NCBI GenBank assembly: GCA_016234745.1
Contig: JACRAR010000004.1
Span: forward strand, 1-64,000
Length of the DNA: 64,000 bases
Direction: 5' to 3'
Origin: Betaproteobacteria bacterium
GTDB taxonomy: Bacteria; Pseudomonadota; Gammaproteobacteria; Burkholderiales; Rhodocyclaceae
Position numbers and translations under genes: made by a program. The notes beneath the pieces were generated by a model. The model saw nothing but the letters and a program-made list of their open reading frames with translations, was not told the DNA's origin and searched no databases. Shown here in pieces: positions 47,948 through 57,098 of the stretch (its first letter is position 1; each line of letters opens with the position of its first letter).

Positions 47948-48886
47948 ATGGCACTTAACCTTTACTGGATTCAGGCCGGTGGCTGTGGCGGTGACACGAT
48001 GTCATTCCTCAGCACGGAACGACCGGATGTCGCAGCATTGATGCAGGCTATCGGTGTCAATCTTCTCTGGCATCCTTCGCTGTCAAATATTTCGGCGCCC
48101 GAGCAGAAGCAACTTCTGGACTCCATGGCAGAAGGAACGACCCCACTGGATGTTTTGGTTGTAGAAGGCTCCATGGTGCGAGGACCCGCCGGCACGGGGA
48201 TGTTTGATGCGCGTGGCGGTCGTCCGCGCAAGGATCTGGTAGTGGCTCTGGCACGGCGCGCACACTACGTCATTGCACTAGGAACTTGCGCCAGCTTTGG
48301 CGGCATGGGCGTCGGGGGCGAGATCGACGCCACCGGGCTGCAATTCACGCGAGACAAACGTGGCGGCCTGCTGGGAGCGGATTTTTGCGCCGGCTCAGGC
48401 TTGCCGGTTCTCAACCTGGCTGGCTGCCCCTGCCACCATGATGTTCTGGGTGGCACACTGATGGCATTGCTGGCCGGCGCGGAACTGGCGCTCGACGAGT
48501 TTCAGCGACCGCTCGACTGGTACGGCACTATGGTACACCAGGGTTGCACGCGCAACGAATATCATGAATACCGCGTCGAAGAAGAAACCTTCGGCGAGAA
48601 AGGCTGCTTGTTCTTCCACATGGGTTGCCAAGGGCCGCTGACCGGCGGGACTTGCAACAAGGCGCTGTGGAACCAGCGTTCTTCGAAGACTCGTGTCGGC
48701 GTTCCCTGCTTTGGCTGCACTAACCCTGAGTTCCCCGCCGATCAGCCGTTTTTTTCAACCCGAAATATCGAGGGCATCCCGCTTGCACTGCCCAAGGGCG
48801 TCAGGCGCGCCCATTACATGGCATACAAGGACATGGCGGCAGCGGCGGCGCCCGAGCGCCTCAAGATGCGCAGCACGGACGTCTGA
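47948..48886 (+). CDS. [NiFe] hydrogenase small subunit, group 2 (HupU/HoxB/HupS-like)
   Basis: 312 residues, no Tat signal, so cytoplasmic. Sequence strongly matches group 2 subunits: WIQAGGCGGDTMSFL, VNLLWHPSLS, LQFTRDKRGGLLGADF and SSKTRVGVPCFGCTNPEFP. Proximal-cluster ligands are Cys13, Cys114, Cys160 and, at the normal second Cys position, Asp16. Distal cluster: His197, Cys200, Cys220, Cys227. Medial cluster: Cys236, Cys254, Cys257. Cyanobacterial HupS has Asn at the Asp16 position and regulatory HoxB/HupU has Cys. First gene of the H2-sensing cluster. Confidence 0.9.
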   Translation: MALNLYWIQAGGCGGDTMSFLSTERPDVAALMQAIGVNLLWHPSLSNISAPEQKQLLDSMAEGTTPLDVLVVEGSMVRGPAGTGMFDARGGRPRKDLVVALARRAHYVIALGTCASFGGMGVGGEIDATGLQFTRDKRGGLLGADFCAGSGLPVLNLAGCPCHHDVLGGTLMALLAGAELALDEFQRPLDWYGTMVHQGCTRNEYHEYRVEEETFGEKGCLFFHMGCQGPLTGGTCNKALWNQRSSKTRVGVPCFGCTNPEFPADQPFFSTRNIEGIPLALPKGVRRAHYMAYKDMAAAAAPERLKMRSTDV

Positions 48887-48894
48887 ACGCACCC

Positions 48895-50400
48895 ATGAGC
48901 ACACGCATCATCCGGGACATTCCATTCAACCGCGTCGAGGGCGACCTTGAGGTAAGCATCGAATACAGCGACGGCCGGGTTTCCGACGCCTGGAGCGCCG
49001 GCACGCTCTACCGCGGCTTCGAGAACCTGATGAAAGGCCGCGGCGCTCTTGACGGACTGGTGATGACACCGCGCATCTGCGGCATCTGTTCCACCACCCA
49101 TCTTTCTGCTGCCGCCCGCGCACTTGACGCCATTGCGGGATTGACGTTGCCGGACAATGCCGTGCGCGTGCGCAATGTGGCGCTGATGACCGAACATGTG
49201 CAAAGTGACGTGCGCCACGCCGTGTTGATGTACATGGCGGACTTTGCACATCCGGCGCATTCCTCCCACCCGCTCTACGCTGAGGCGCTGCGTCGGTATG
49301 CACCGGCAGCTGGCAGTTCCGTCATCGACGTGGTCCGCGAAACCAAGCGCGTGCTGGAAGTGATCGCCATACTGGGCGGCCAGTGGCCGCATTCCTCTTT
49401 CATGGTGCCCGGCGGTATCGCCTTCGCGCCGTCGCAGGCCGATGTCGTGCAATGCCAGCAAATTGTCGGCGCTTATCGCAGCTGGTATGAACGTCGCGTG
49501 CTTGGCTGTCCGATTGAACGCTGGCGCGAGGTCGACAGTCGCGCTGCCCTTGATGCCTGGCTTGCCGAGAACCCCGCGCACCGCGACAGCGAGGTGGGCT
49601 TCCTGCTGCGTTTCGGGCGTGAAGCAGGACTTGACGCCATCGGCGCCGGACTCAATGCCTTCCTCTCCTATGGTTCGCTTGACTTGCCCGGGGAGACCGC
49701 CGTTCTGGCCCCCACCCGGCAATTGGTCGCGGCCGGGTTTGCACGTGGCACAGCGGTTGCCGACTTTGACACCGCGCACATCAGCGAGGACGTTTCCCAT
49801 TCCTGGTATCGGGATCGCGGCACACTGCATCCCGCCGTCGGCGAAACCGAGCCGTACGCCTCGGGGCAACAGGGGCAGGCCTACTCCTGGGTCAAGGCAC
49901 CTCGCTACGACGGGCATGCCGTGGAGACCGGCCCTCTGGCAGAAGGCGTCATCAATGGCCAGGCATTGTTCGTCGATATCGTCGGCGCTGGCCAGGTTAG
50001 TGCGCTCACGCGCCAGCTCGCCCGCCTGACGCGCCCGACAACGCTGCTGCCGGCTATGCAAACCTGGTTGCAGGAACTGCTTGCCGCCCATGGTGCACCC
50101 ATCATCGCCGGCGACGGCAATGTACCTGACGGCGAAGGTGCCGGCCTGGTGCAAGCCACACGCGGCGCCCTCGGCCATTGGGTACGCATCGAGAACGGCC
50201 GCATCGCCCGCTACCAGGTCATCACACCAACAGCCTGGAACGGGTCGCCACGCGACGCCAGGGGCCTGCGTGGTGCCTGGGAACAGGCCGTGATCGGCAC
50301 ACCCGTCGCCGATCCCGACAATCCCATCGAGGCCGGGCACGTGATCCGTTCCTTCGATCCCTGCCTTGTCTGCGCTGTGCATAGCGTGCGTCGCCGCTGA
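48895..50400 (+). CDS. [NiFe] hydrogenase large subunit, group 2
   Basis: 501 residues holding the NiFe site. L1 is RICGICSTTHLSAAARALD (Cys62, Cys65) and L2 is FDPCLVCAVH (Cys490, Cys493, His496). Only SVRRR follows His496; standard uptake enzymes carry a longer tail that is cleaved, while regulatory HoxC/HupV end at the His. The N-terminal RVEGD holds the conserved Glu. It follows the small subunit by 8 bases, and no signal peptide exists. Probably the H2-sensing half of the complex. Confidence 0.92.
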   Translation: MSTRIIRDIPFNRVEGDLEVSIEYSDGRVSDAWSAGTLYRGFENLMKGRGALDGLVMTPRICGICSTTHLSAAARALDAIAGLTLPDNAVRVRNVALMTEHVQSDVRHAVLMYMADFAHPAHSSHPLYAEALRRYAPAAGSSVIDVVRETKRVLEVIAILGGQWPHSSFMVPGGIAFAPSQADVVQCQQIVGAYRSWYERRVLGCPIERWREVDSRAALDAWLAENPAHRDSEVGFLLRFGREAGLDAIGAGLNAFLSYGSLDLPGETAVLAPTRQLVAAGFARGTAVADFDTAHISEDVSHSWYRDRGTLHPAVGETEPYASGQQGQAYSWVKAPRYDGHAVETGPLAEGVINGQALFVDIVGAGQVSALTRQLARLTRPTTLLPAMQTWLQELLAAHGAPIIAGDGNVPDGEGAGLVQATRGALGHWVRIENGRIARYQVITPTAWNGSPRDARGLRGAWEQAVIGTPVADPDNPIEAGHVIRSFDPCLVCAVHSVRRR

Positions 50401-50412
50401 GAGGGATTCGAG

Positions 50413-50856
50413 ATGGCCGCGCGCATTATCTGCGTGGGTAACCGCTATGCGGGCAACGACGACTTTGGTCCGCGCGTGTATGACTGCCTGGCAGCCCAAT
50501 CACTGCCGGCGGATGTCGATGTCGTCGATGGCGGACTCGCCGGCCTCGACTTGCTGCGGCATCTTGAAGACGGTCGCCGCGTGGTATTCGTCGACGCGGT
50601 AGCGGGTTTCGCCGACTCGGACGGGATCATCCTGCTTTCCGCCGCCGAGATCGCCAGCCAATGCGTCGGCGGTTTCGATCACGCAGCCGGTTTGCCTTAC
50701 CTGCTGAAAATCATGCCGGCCATACTGGAGTGTCCGCCGCCCCGGGTCACGGTCATCGGCCACGAGGGCGTCGCCAGCGTGCAAACAGTGAGCGCAGCGG
50801 CACAGCTTGCGCTGAATCTTGCCATGGAGGATGCCGAGGATGCATGCAGTGCCTGA
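50413..50856 (+). CDS. Hydrogenase maturation protease-like protein
   Basis: 147 residues of the HyaD/HupD/HybD endopeptidase family that removes the C-terminal peptide of the large subunit after nickel insertion. The family opening CVGNRYAGNDDFGPRVYDCL, FVDAVAGF and VTVIGHEGVA supply the acidic and His nickel ligands. Twelve bases separate it from the large subunit gene. The mismatch with the very short tail of that subunit is noteworthy. A non-proteolytic role is possible. Confidence 0.85.
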   Translation: MAARIICVGNRYAGNDDFGPRVYDCLAAQSLPADVDVVDGGLAGLDLLRHLEDGRRVVFVDAVAGFADSDGIILLSAAEIASQCVGGFDHAAGLPYLLKIMPAILECPPPRVTVIGHEGVASVQTVSAAAQLALNLAMEDAEDACSA

Positions 50857-53800
50857 TCTCTTCAGCAAACGCCGGCTGCAACTCGAGGAGGTACTGGCCG
50901 AAAACGACCTGCTGCGGCAGGAATTGCGCACTACGCACGAGGCGGCGAAAATCACTGCGGAACTGGTCGTGCAGCAGTTCGAGAAAAGCGATGCACTGCT
51001 TGAGCGCCTCCAGCAATCCAACGTCATCACCAAGACGACACTCAGGGAAATCCAGGGGATCATGGACAATGCCTCGGTCGGCATTGCGTTTACCCGTGAT
51101 CAGGGCATTTCCCGTTACAACAACAGCTTTGGCAGGATGTTCGGTTTCCCCGGCGATACCGGCATCGGCCAGCGGCCGCGCGTGACTTTTGTCTCCGAAG
51201 AGCACTACGCCGAGGTGGTGCGCCGGGCCAAGCCCTTGTTGATGCAGAACCAGCCTTTCGAGCATGAGATGTTCATGCGGCGCCAGGATGGCAGCCATTT
51301 CTGGTGCAACCTGAAAGCCTTCATCGCGGATCCGATGGATCCGGCAGCCGGCATTATCTGGATTACCGAAGACCGTTCGACCTTCAAGGCGGCCGAAGAG
51401 GAAATCGAAAAGTCGCGTCAGATCGCCGAGACTGCACTGCGCGAAATTCAGGGCATCATGAACAATGCATCGGTGGGCATAGTGTTCACCCGTGAGCGAA
51501 AGATTTACCGATACAACAACAGTTTCGGCAGCATGTTCGGCTTCACCGGCGATTCCGGCATCGGCCTGCTGGGGCGGACAATATATGATTCTGACGAGGA
51601 GTATGCCGAGGTAGGGCGCTTGGCGGGGCCTCTGCTGTCGCAAAACCTGCCTTTCGAGCGCGATATGTTTGTGCGGCGCCAGGACGGCAGCAAATTCTGG
51701 TGCAACCTGAAAGCCTTCGTCGCGGATCCGAGGGACCCGTCCGCTGGCACCATCTGGATCACCGAGGATCGCTCGGCATTCAAGGCGGCTGAAGAGGAAA
51801 TCAAGGAAGCCCGCCGCATCGCCGAAGTCGCCAACGCCGCCAAGAGCGAGTTTCTCGCCAACATGAGCCATGAAATCCGCACGCCGATGAACGCGATCAT
51901 CGGCATGACGCACCTGGCGCTGCAAACCGGACTGGATGCCCGGCAGCGCAACTATCTGGAGAAGGTCGATAGCGCGGCCAAGGGACTGCTCGGAATCATC
52001 AACGACATCCTCGACTTTTCGAAAATCGAAGCCGGCAAGATGAGCTACGAGCAGATCGATTTTCATCTCGACGATGTCATGGACGGGATGGCTGACCTGG
52101 CGGTGATCAAGGCTCAGGAAAAAGACCTGGAGTTGCTCTTCAACGTCGGTGCCGATGTGCCGCTGGCGCTGGTAGGCGATCCGCTGCGCCTGCGGCAGGT
52201 GCTGACCAATCTGGTCGGCAATGCCATCAAGTTCACCGAGGAGGGCGAGGTCACCGTCATGGTCAGTTGCATCGCCAGGGAAGCGGACGGCGCGTGGCTG
52301 CGCTTTGCTGTATCCGATACCGGTGTGGGCCTGACCGAGGAGCAGCGCGGACGCCTGTTCCAGGCATTCTCACAGGCGGACAGTTCGACGACGCGCAATT
52401 ACGGTGGTACAGGACTGGGACTGACCATCAGCAAGCGCCTGGTCGAGATGATGAATGGCGAGATCGACGTGGAAAGCGAACCGGGTGTCGGCAGCACGTT
52501 CTTTTTCACGGCCAGGTTTGGACTGCATGCCGAGCAAAGGCCGTTGCATGAAATCGCCAACCACCTGCCAGGGCTGCGCGTCCTGGTGGTGGACGACAAC
52601 GCCAGCGCCCGCGATATTTTTATCGCCATGCTGAGTTCGCTGCGCTTCGAAGCCACTGCTGTCAGGAGCGGCAGCGAGGCACTGAAGGAACTGGATCAGG
52701 CGCAGCGCGAGGACAGGCCTTACGGGCTGGTGTTGATGGATTGGCAAATGCCGCACATGGACGGCGTCGAGACGATCAAGCGGATTCGCGCCGATCAGGA
52801 ACTGGTCACGGCGCCCGTGTGCATGATGGCAACCGCCTACAGTCGCGAAGAACTGCTCAAACAGGTGGAAGAAGCGCGGATAAGCATCGATGGTCTGCTC
52901 ATCAAGCCGGTCAGCCCATCGACGCTGTGCGACAGCATCATGGCAGTGTTCGGCAAGGATATCGGGCGGCAATTGCGGCAGCAACAACGCCATGCCGGAT
53001 ACCGCGAGGCGGAAAACGCCCTGCGCGGCGCCTACCTGCTGCTCGTTGAGGACAATGACATGAATCGCGAGCTGGCCACGGAACTGCTGGGGAACGCGGG
53101 CATTCGCGTCGACGTGGCCGGCAACGGCAAGGAGGCGCTGGAGAAAATATCCCGGACTGACTACGATGGGGTATTGATGGACTGCCAGATGCCGGTGATG
53201 GATGGTTTCGAGGCAACGCGCAAGATCCGCGCCGAGGCGCGCTTCAATGCGCTGCCGGTGATCGCCATGACCGCCAATGCGATGGCGGGAGACCGGGAAA
53301 AATGTATCGAGTCCGGGATGAACGACCACATCGCCAAGCCGATCGACATCGGCCAGCTGTTCGCGACGCTTGCGCGCTGGGTAAAACCCAATGCTCCTCT
53401 GGCCGAAACTGTCGGGGAGAGCAAAACAGCGCAGGTAGCGGAAGTTCCGCGAGTGGCGGGATTGGATACGGCAGAGGCACTGGCCCGGGTTGGTGGGAAT
53501 GCAGGACTGCTGCGCAAGATGCTGTCCATGTTTCGTGAGAGCCAAGCCAACGTGATTATTGAGATTCGCAATGCCTGCGCAGCTGGCGAGCGCAAAACCG
53601 CGGAGCGGCTTGCCCATACGCTCAAGGGACTGGCAGGCAACATCGGCGCAACCGAGCTGTTCGAGGCTTCCCGGCAGCTCGAATTTGCTCTGCAGCCGGA
53701 ACGGGGTGAAATACCGCAGGACCTCATGGCTAGGGTTGAAAACCTGCTGGTCAGCCTGTTCTCCGCAATCGACCGCGTCATGCAGGCTAAGGGGACTGAA

Positions 53801-54052
53801 GATGCATCCAAGTCGAACACGCCCCCCGATGTTGCCGCCTTGACGCCGCTTTTGCGTGGTTTGGCCCGGCTGCTGGCCGATGACGACGGTGAGGCAACGA
53901 CGCGGATCGAGCCGCTGGCAGCGCTGCTCAAGGACAGTACCTTGGCAGACGATTACCGCTGCCTGGACAAATTGATCGAGAACTTTGCATTCGCCGAGGC
54001 GCTTGCGTTGTTACGCCGCATTGCAGCGAAGCTGAGTATTCAACTAGACTGA
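50840..54052 (+). CDS. Hybrid histidine kinase, PAS-PAS-HisKA-HATPase-REC-REC-HPt (HoxJ-like)
   Basis: 1070 residues, no membrane segment. An N-terminal coiled coil (about 10-60) is followed by two nearly identical PAS domains (about 65-190 and 195-320), HisKA with His344 in [15 protein letters not shown], HATPase (about 450-565, [13 protein letters not shown]), receiver 1 (Asp near 633 in LMDWQMP), receiver 2 (Asp near 779 in LMDCQMP), and HPt with His in [15 protein letters not shown] (about 920). ATG 50840 has GGAGG upstream and overlaps the protease. In Ralstonia HoxJ is the H2-linked kinase; here the receivers give a full phosphorelay. Confidence 0.92.
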   Translation: MHAVPDLFSKRRLQLEEVLAENDLLRQELRTTHEAAKITAELVVQQFEKSDALLERLQQSNVITKTTLREIQGIMDNASVGIAFTRDQGISRYNNSFGRMFGFPGDTGIGQRPRVTFVSEEHYAEVVRRAKPLLMQNQPFEHEMFMRRQDGSHFWCNLKAFIADPMDPAAGIIWITEDRSTFKAAEEEIEKSRQIAETALREIQGIMNNASVGIVFTRERKIYRYNNSFGSMFGFTGDSGIGLLGRTIYDSDEEYAEVGRLAGPLLSQNLPFERDMFVRRQDGSKFWCNLKAFVADPRDPSAGTIWITEDRSAFKAAEEEIKEARRIAEVANAAKSEFLANMSHEIRTPMNAIIGMTHLALQTGLDARQRNYLEKVDSAAKGLLGIINDILDFSKIEAGKMSYEQIDFHLDDVMDGMADLAVIKAQEKDLELLFNVGADVPLALVGDPLRLRQVLTNLVGNAIKFTEEGEVTVMVSCIAREADGAWLRFAVSDTGVGLTEEQRGRLFQAFSQADSSTTRNYGGTGLGLTISKRLVEMMNGEIDVESEPGVGSTFFFTARFGLHAEQRPLHEIANHLPGLRVLVVDDNASARDIFIAMLSSLRFEATAVRSGSEALKELDQAQREDRPYGLVLMDWQMPHMDGVETIKRIRADQELVTAPVCMMATAYSREELLKQVEEARISIDGLLIKPVSPSTLCDSIMAVFGKDIGRQLRQQQRHAGYREAENALRGAYLLLVEDNDMNRELATELLGNAGIRVDVAGNGKEALEKISRTDYDGVLMDCQMPVMDGFEATRKIRAEARFNALPVIAMTANAMAGDREKCIESGMNDHIAKPIDIGQLFATLARWVKPNAPLAETVGESKTAQVAEVPRVAGLDTAEALARVGGNAGLLRKMLSMFRESQANVIIEIRNACAAGERKTAERLAHTLKGLAGNIGATELFEASRQLEFALQPERGEIPQDLMARVENLLVSLFSAIDRVMQAKGTEDASKSNTPPDVAALTPLLRGLARLLADDDGEATTRIEPLAALLKDSTLADDYRCLDKLIENFAFAEALALLRRIAAKLSIQLD

Positions 54053-54069
54053 CGAGAAAGGATGCGCTT

Positions 54070-55224
54070 ATGAAAGAGGCGCCCGAATTTCCAGGCAGGG
54101 CGACCATATTGGTCGTGGATGATGCGCCTGCCAATCTCACTTTGATGAACAAGCTGCTGGAACCCCATTACAAAGTGAAGGTGGCCACCAATGGTGAAAA
54201 TGCGCTCCGGATAGCCGCTGCCGATCCGCCACCGGATTTGATCCTGCTCGATGTCGTAATGCCGGAAATGGACGGTTATGAAGTCTGCCGGCGCATCATG
54301 GCCGATGACCGGACGCGCCAGATTCCGGTGATTTTCCTGACCGCCAAGGCGGAACTGGAAGACGAGAGAAAAGGCCTGGAACTGGGCGCCGTCGATTACA
54401 TCACCAAGCCCATCAGTCCACCTATCGTCATGGCACGCGTCAAGACCCATCTGGGGCAGAAGAAGCTGGCGGATTTCCTGCGCGACAACAACGATTTTCT
54501 TGAACAGGAAGTGGCCAAACGCACCCGCGAAGTGATGGCGAACCAGGACGTGACCATCCTTGCCATGGCCTTTCTGGCCGAGACACGCGATTCGGACACG
54601 GGCGGCCATATCCGCCGCACGCAATACTACGTCAAGGCACTCGCCTTGAAATTGCGCCACCATCCCCGCTTTTGCGACTTCCTGACCGATGCCAACATCG
54701 ATATGCTGTTCAAGACTTCGCCGCTCCATGACATAGGCAAGGTGGGCATACCCGACCGCATCCTGCAAAATACCGGGCGCTTCGAGCCGCATGAACTTGA
54801 GATCATGAAGTCGCATACCACGCTGGGGCGGGATGCCATCGAATACGCCCAGAATGCGCTGGGGACCAATGCGGATTTTCTCGTTTTTGCCAAACCCATC
54901 GCCTATTCCCACCAGGAAAAATGGGATGGCTCAGGCTATCCGCAAGGGCTCGCCGGCGACGACATACCGATTGCAGCGCGCCTGATGGCGGTGGCAGATG
55001 TATACGATGCATTGATCAGTCGGCGTGTCTATAAAGAAGGCATGCCTCACGAGAAGGCGGTAAAAATATTGATCGATGGCCGCGGTTCGCATTTCGATCC
55101 CGACATGATCGATGCGTTTGTCGAGATTCAGGAAGAGTTCCGCGCGATCGCCCAACGCTTTGCCGATTCCGATGCGGACATCAGCAAGAAGAAGGAATAT
55201 CAGGAGAAGGCCGGCACGGTCTGA
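54070..55224 (+). CDS. Response regulator with HD-GYP phosphodiesterase domain
   Basis: 384 residues. An N-terminal receiver has Asp61 in LLDVVMPEMDG. The HD-GYP domain starts near residue 155: His220-Asp221 in SPLHDIGKVGIPDRIL and GYP at 289-291 in HQEKWDGSGYPQGLAG, plus HIRRTQYYVKALA. Active HD-GYP enzymes hydrolyse cyclic-di-GMP, and all visible metal residues are kept. AAGGA precedes ATG 54070, 17 bases after the kinase gene. Likely output of the H2 phosphorelay. Confidence 0.93.
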   Translation: MKEAPEFPGRATILVVDDAPANLTLMNKLLEPHYKVKVATNGENALRIAAADPPPDLILLDVVMPEMDGYEVCRRIMADDRTRQIPVIFLTAKAELEDERKGLELGAVDYITKPISPPIVMARVKTHLGQKKLADFLRDNNDFLEQEVAKRTREVMANQDVTILAMAFLAETRDSDTGGHIRRTQYYVKALALKLRHHPRFCDFLTDANIDMLFKTSPLHDIGKVGIPDRILQNTGRFEPHELEIMKSHTTLGRDAIEYAQNALGTNADFLVFAKPIAYSHQEKWDGSGYPQGLAGDDIPIAARLMAVADVYDALISRRVYKEGMPHEKAVKILIDGRGSHFDPDMIDAFVEIQEEFRAIAQRFADSDADISKKKEYQEKAGTV

Positions 55225-55245
55225 CCGGGCGCGGAAGGACAGGTG

Positions 55246-56853
55246 ATGTTCAACAAACAGGCAGCGTTTCTCGTCGTCGATGACCTTGAAGCCATGCGCC
55301 AGGTCACGGCATCCCAGTTGCGTACGTTGGGCGTCAGCAACATCGTGACCGCCAATAGCGCTGCGGAAGCCTTGCGTTTGCTGCGCAAGCAGAAAGTGGA
55401 TATCGTGCTTTCGGACTGGAACATGCCCGGCATGACAGGACTGGAACTGCTGCGCACGATCCGCGCAGACACGGGCCTGGCGCGCTTGCCTTTTGTCATG
55501 GTTACAGCCGAGGCTGATCGCGGCCGTGTTGCCGAAGCCATTGCCAGCGGTGTTAGCGGCCTGCTGGTCAAGCCATATACCGCGGAGAGTCTTGGCGCAC
55601 GAATCGAAAAGGCGCTGGCTCCGCAGTTGCGACCAGCAACACCGCAGCAGGAACAGCCTCTGGCCGTGGCTCCGGTGCCCATCCCGGTGGCTGCCCCGGA
55701 CGCGGTCGCCGATCCAGCGACCCCTGTTGCAGAGGAGCCCATTCGCTCCACCATTCTGGTGGTGGATGATGCCCCCGCCAATCTGCACCTGCTCCTGAAC
55801 ATGTTCAAGGATGCGTATCGCGTGCGGGTTGCGCAAAGCGGCGAGAAGGCCCTGGAAATATGCCAATCGGACAATCCTCCGGATCTGGTGCTGCTCGATA
55901 TCATGATGCCTGGCATGGACGGCTTCGAAGTTGCCCGGCGCATGCGGGAGCATCCTTCCTCGGAAATCATTCCGGTGATCTTCGTCACCGCGATGACCGG
56001 GAATGATGCACGCCTGAAGGGACTGGAACTGGGCGCGGTGGACTTCGTGACCAAGCCCATCGATCCCGAGGTGCTCAAACCGCGGGTGCGCAATTTTCTG
56101 CGCTACGTCGAATTGCACAAGCAGTTGCAGGCCAGCTACGACGGCATGTTCGAGACGGCACGCTTACGCGAGGATGTCGAGCGCATTACTCGCCATGACA
56201 TCAAGGGACCACTCGCCGGCGTGATCGGCCTGGTCCAGTCCATGACGGACGACGATACGTTGAACCGCAAACAGCAGCTCGAGAAGCTTCGCATGATCGA
56301 GGAGACCGCGCTGCAGGTGCTCAACATGATCAACCTGTCCGCGGAACTCATCAAGATCGAGACCGGCAGCTTCAAGCTTGATCCACAGCCGGTTCAGATA
56401 GGGGACATCCTGCGCCGCATCGTCAAGATGTCGCGCGCAAGTTTCGCCGAGAAGCGCATTACCGTCGCTGCCGATATCTACGAACCTGATGGAAGGACGG
56501 TGGTGCAGGTGTTGGGTGATGCCATGTTGTGTTATTCGATGTTTCAGAATCTGATCAAGAATGCCTGTGAAGCCGCTCCGGAAAATAGTCGGGTAACCAT
56601 CGCCATGGCTGATGAAACCCCGCTGCGCATCGTGATCCAGAACAAGGGGGCCGTCCCCGCCGAAATTCGCGAGCGCTTCTTCGACAAATTCGTTACCCAC
56701 AACAAACAAGGCGGGACCGGCCTCGGAACGTATTCGGCCAAACTGCTTGCGGAAGCGCAATACGGGACGATAGCGTTGAAGGTCAGCGATCAGGAGAACC
56801 AGACAACCATCACTGTGACATTACCCCGATACTCTGGCACTATCGGCAGATGA
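55246..56853 (+). CDS. REC-REC-histidine kinase protein
   Basis: 535 residues. Receiver 1 (Asp57 in LSDWNMPGMTG), a Pro/Ala-rich linker (about 128-165), receiver 2 (about 166-285, LLDIMMPGMDG), a HisKA-like H-box RITRHDIKGPLAGVIGLV and a HATPase with FQNLIKNACEAAP and TGLGTYSAKLLAE. No membrane segment, no output DNA-binding domain. ATG 55246 is used over GTG 55243. It follows the HD-GYP gene closely and may phosphorylate or receive from the relay. Confidence 0.9.
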   Translation: MFNKQAAFLVVDDLEAMRQVTASQLRTLGVSNIVTANSAAEALRLLRKQKVDIVLSDWNMPGMTGLELLRTIRADTGLARLPFVMVTAEADRGRVAEAIASGVSGLLVKPYTAESLGARIEKALAPQLRPATPQQEQPLAVAPVPIPVAAPDAVADPATPVAEEPIRSTILVVDDAPANLHLLLNMFKDAYRVRVAQSGEKALEICQSDNPPDLVLLDIMMPGMDGFEVARRMREHPSSEIIPVIFVTAMTGNDARLKGLELGAVDFVTKPIDPEVLKPRVRNFLRYVELHKQLQASYDGMFETARLREDVERITRHDIKGPLAGVIGLVQSMTDDDTLNRKQQLEKLRMIEETALQVLNMINLSAELIKIETGSFKLDPQPVQIGDILRRIVKMSRASFAEKRITVAADIYEPDGRTVVQVLGDAMLCYSMFQNLIKNACEAAPENSRVTIAMADETPLRIVIQNKGAVPAEIRERFFDKFVTHNKQGGTGLGTYSAKLLAEAQYGTIALKVSDQENQTTITVTLPRYSGTIGR

Positions 56854-57098
56854 CGGCGAAACGCCGGCCAACCGCAGTTCTTCCCCAAGTCAAAACTCGT
56901 TTCACCCTATGTCTTGAACCAGCAGGAACAGTCAGTAGCTTGGTTTGTTTGAGCGGCTGCAATTGGTTGAGTACGTAACGTTCCGATCCCCGAATATGCT
57001 AGTATGAAAAACAGCGGGGATACGGCAGCCTCCCCGACGCACAGACGCTTCAAGCGTCCAAGGTCTGCTCCGATTCGGTTCGACTCCGAGGAGGGGTT

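Noticed and set aside
48814-50499. 561-codon minus-strand frame opposite the hydrogenase large subunit
   Set aside because: Codon shadow of a gene with clear RICGIC and DPCLVC motifs.
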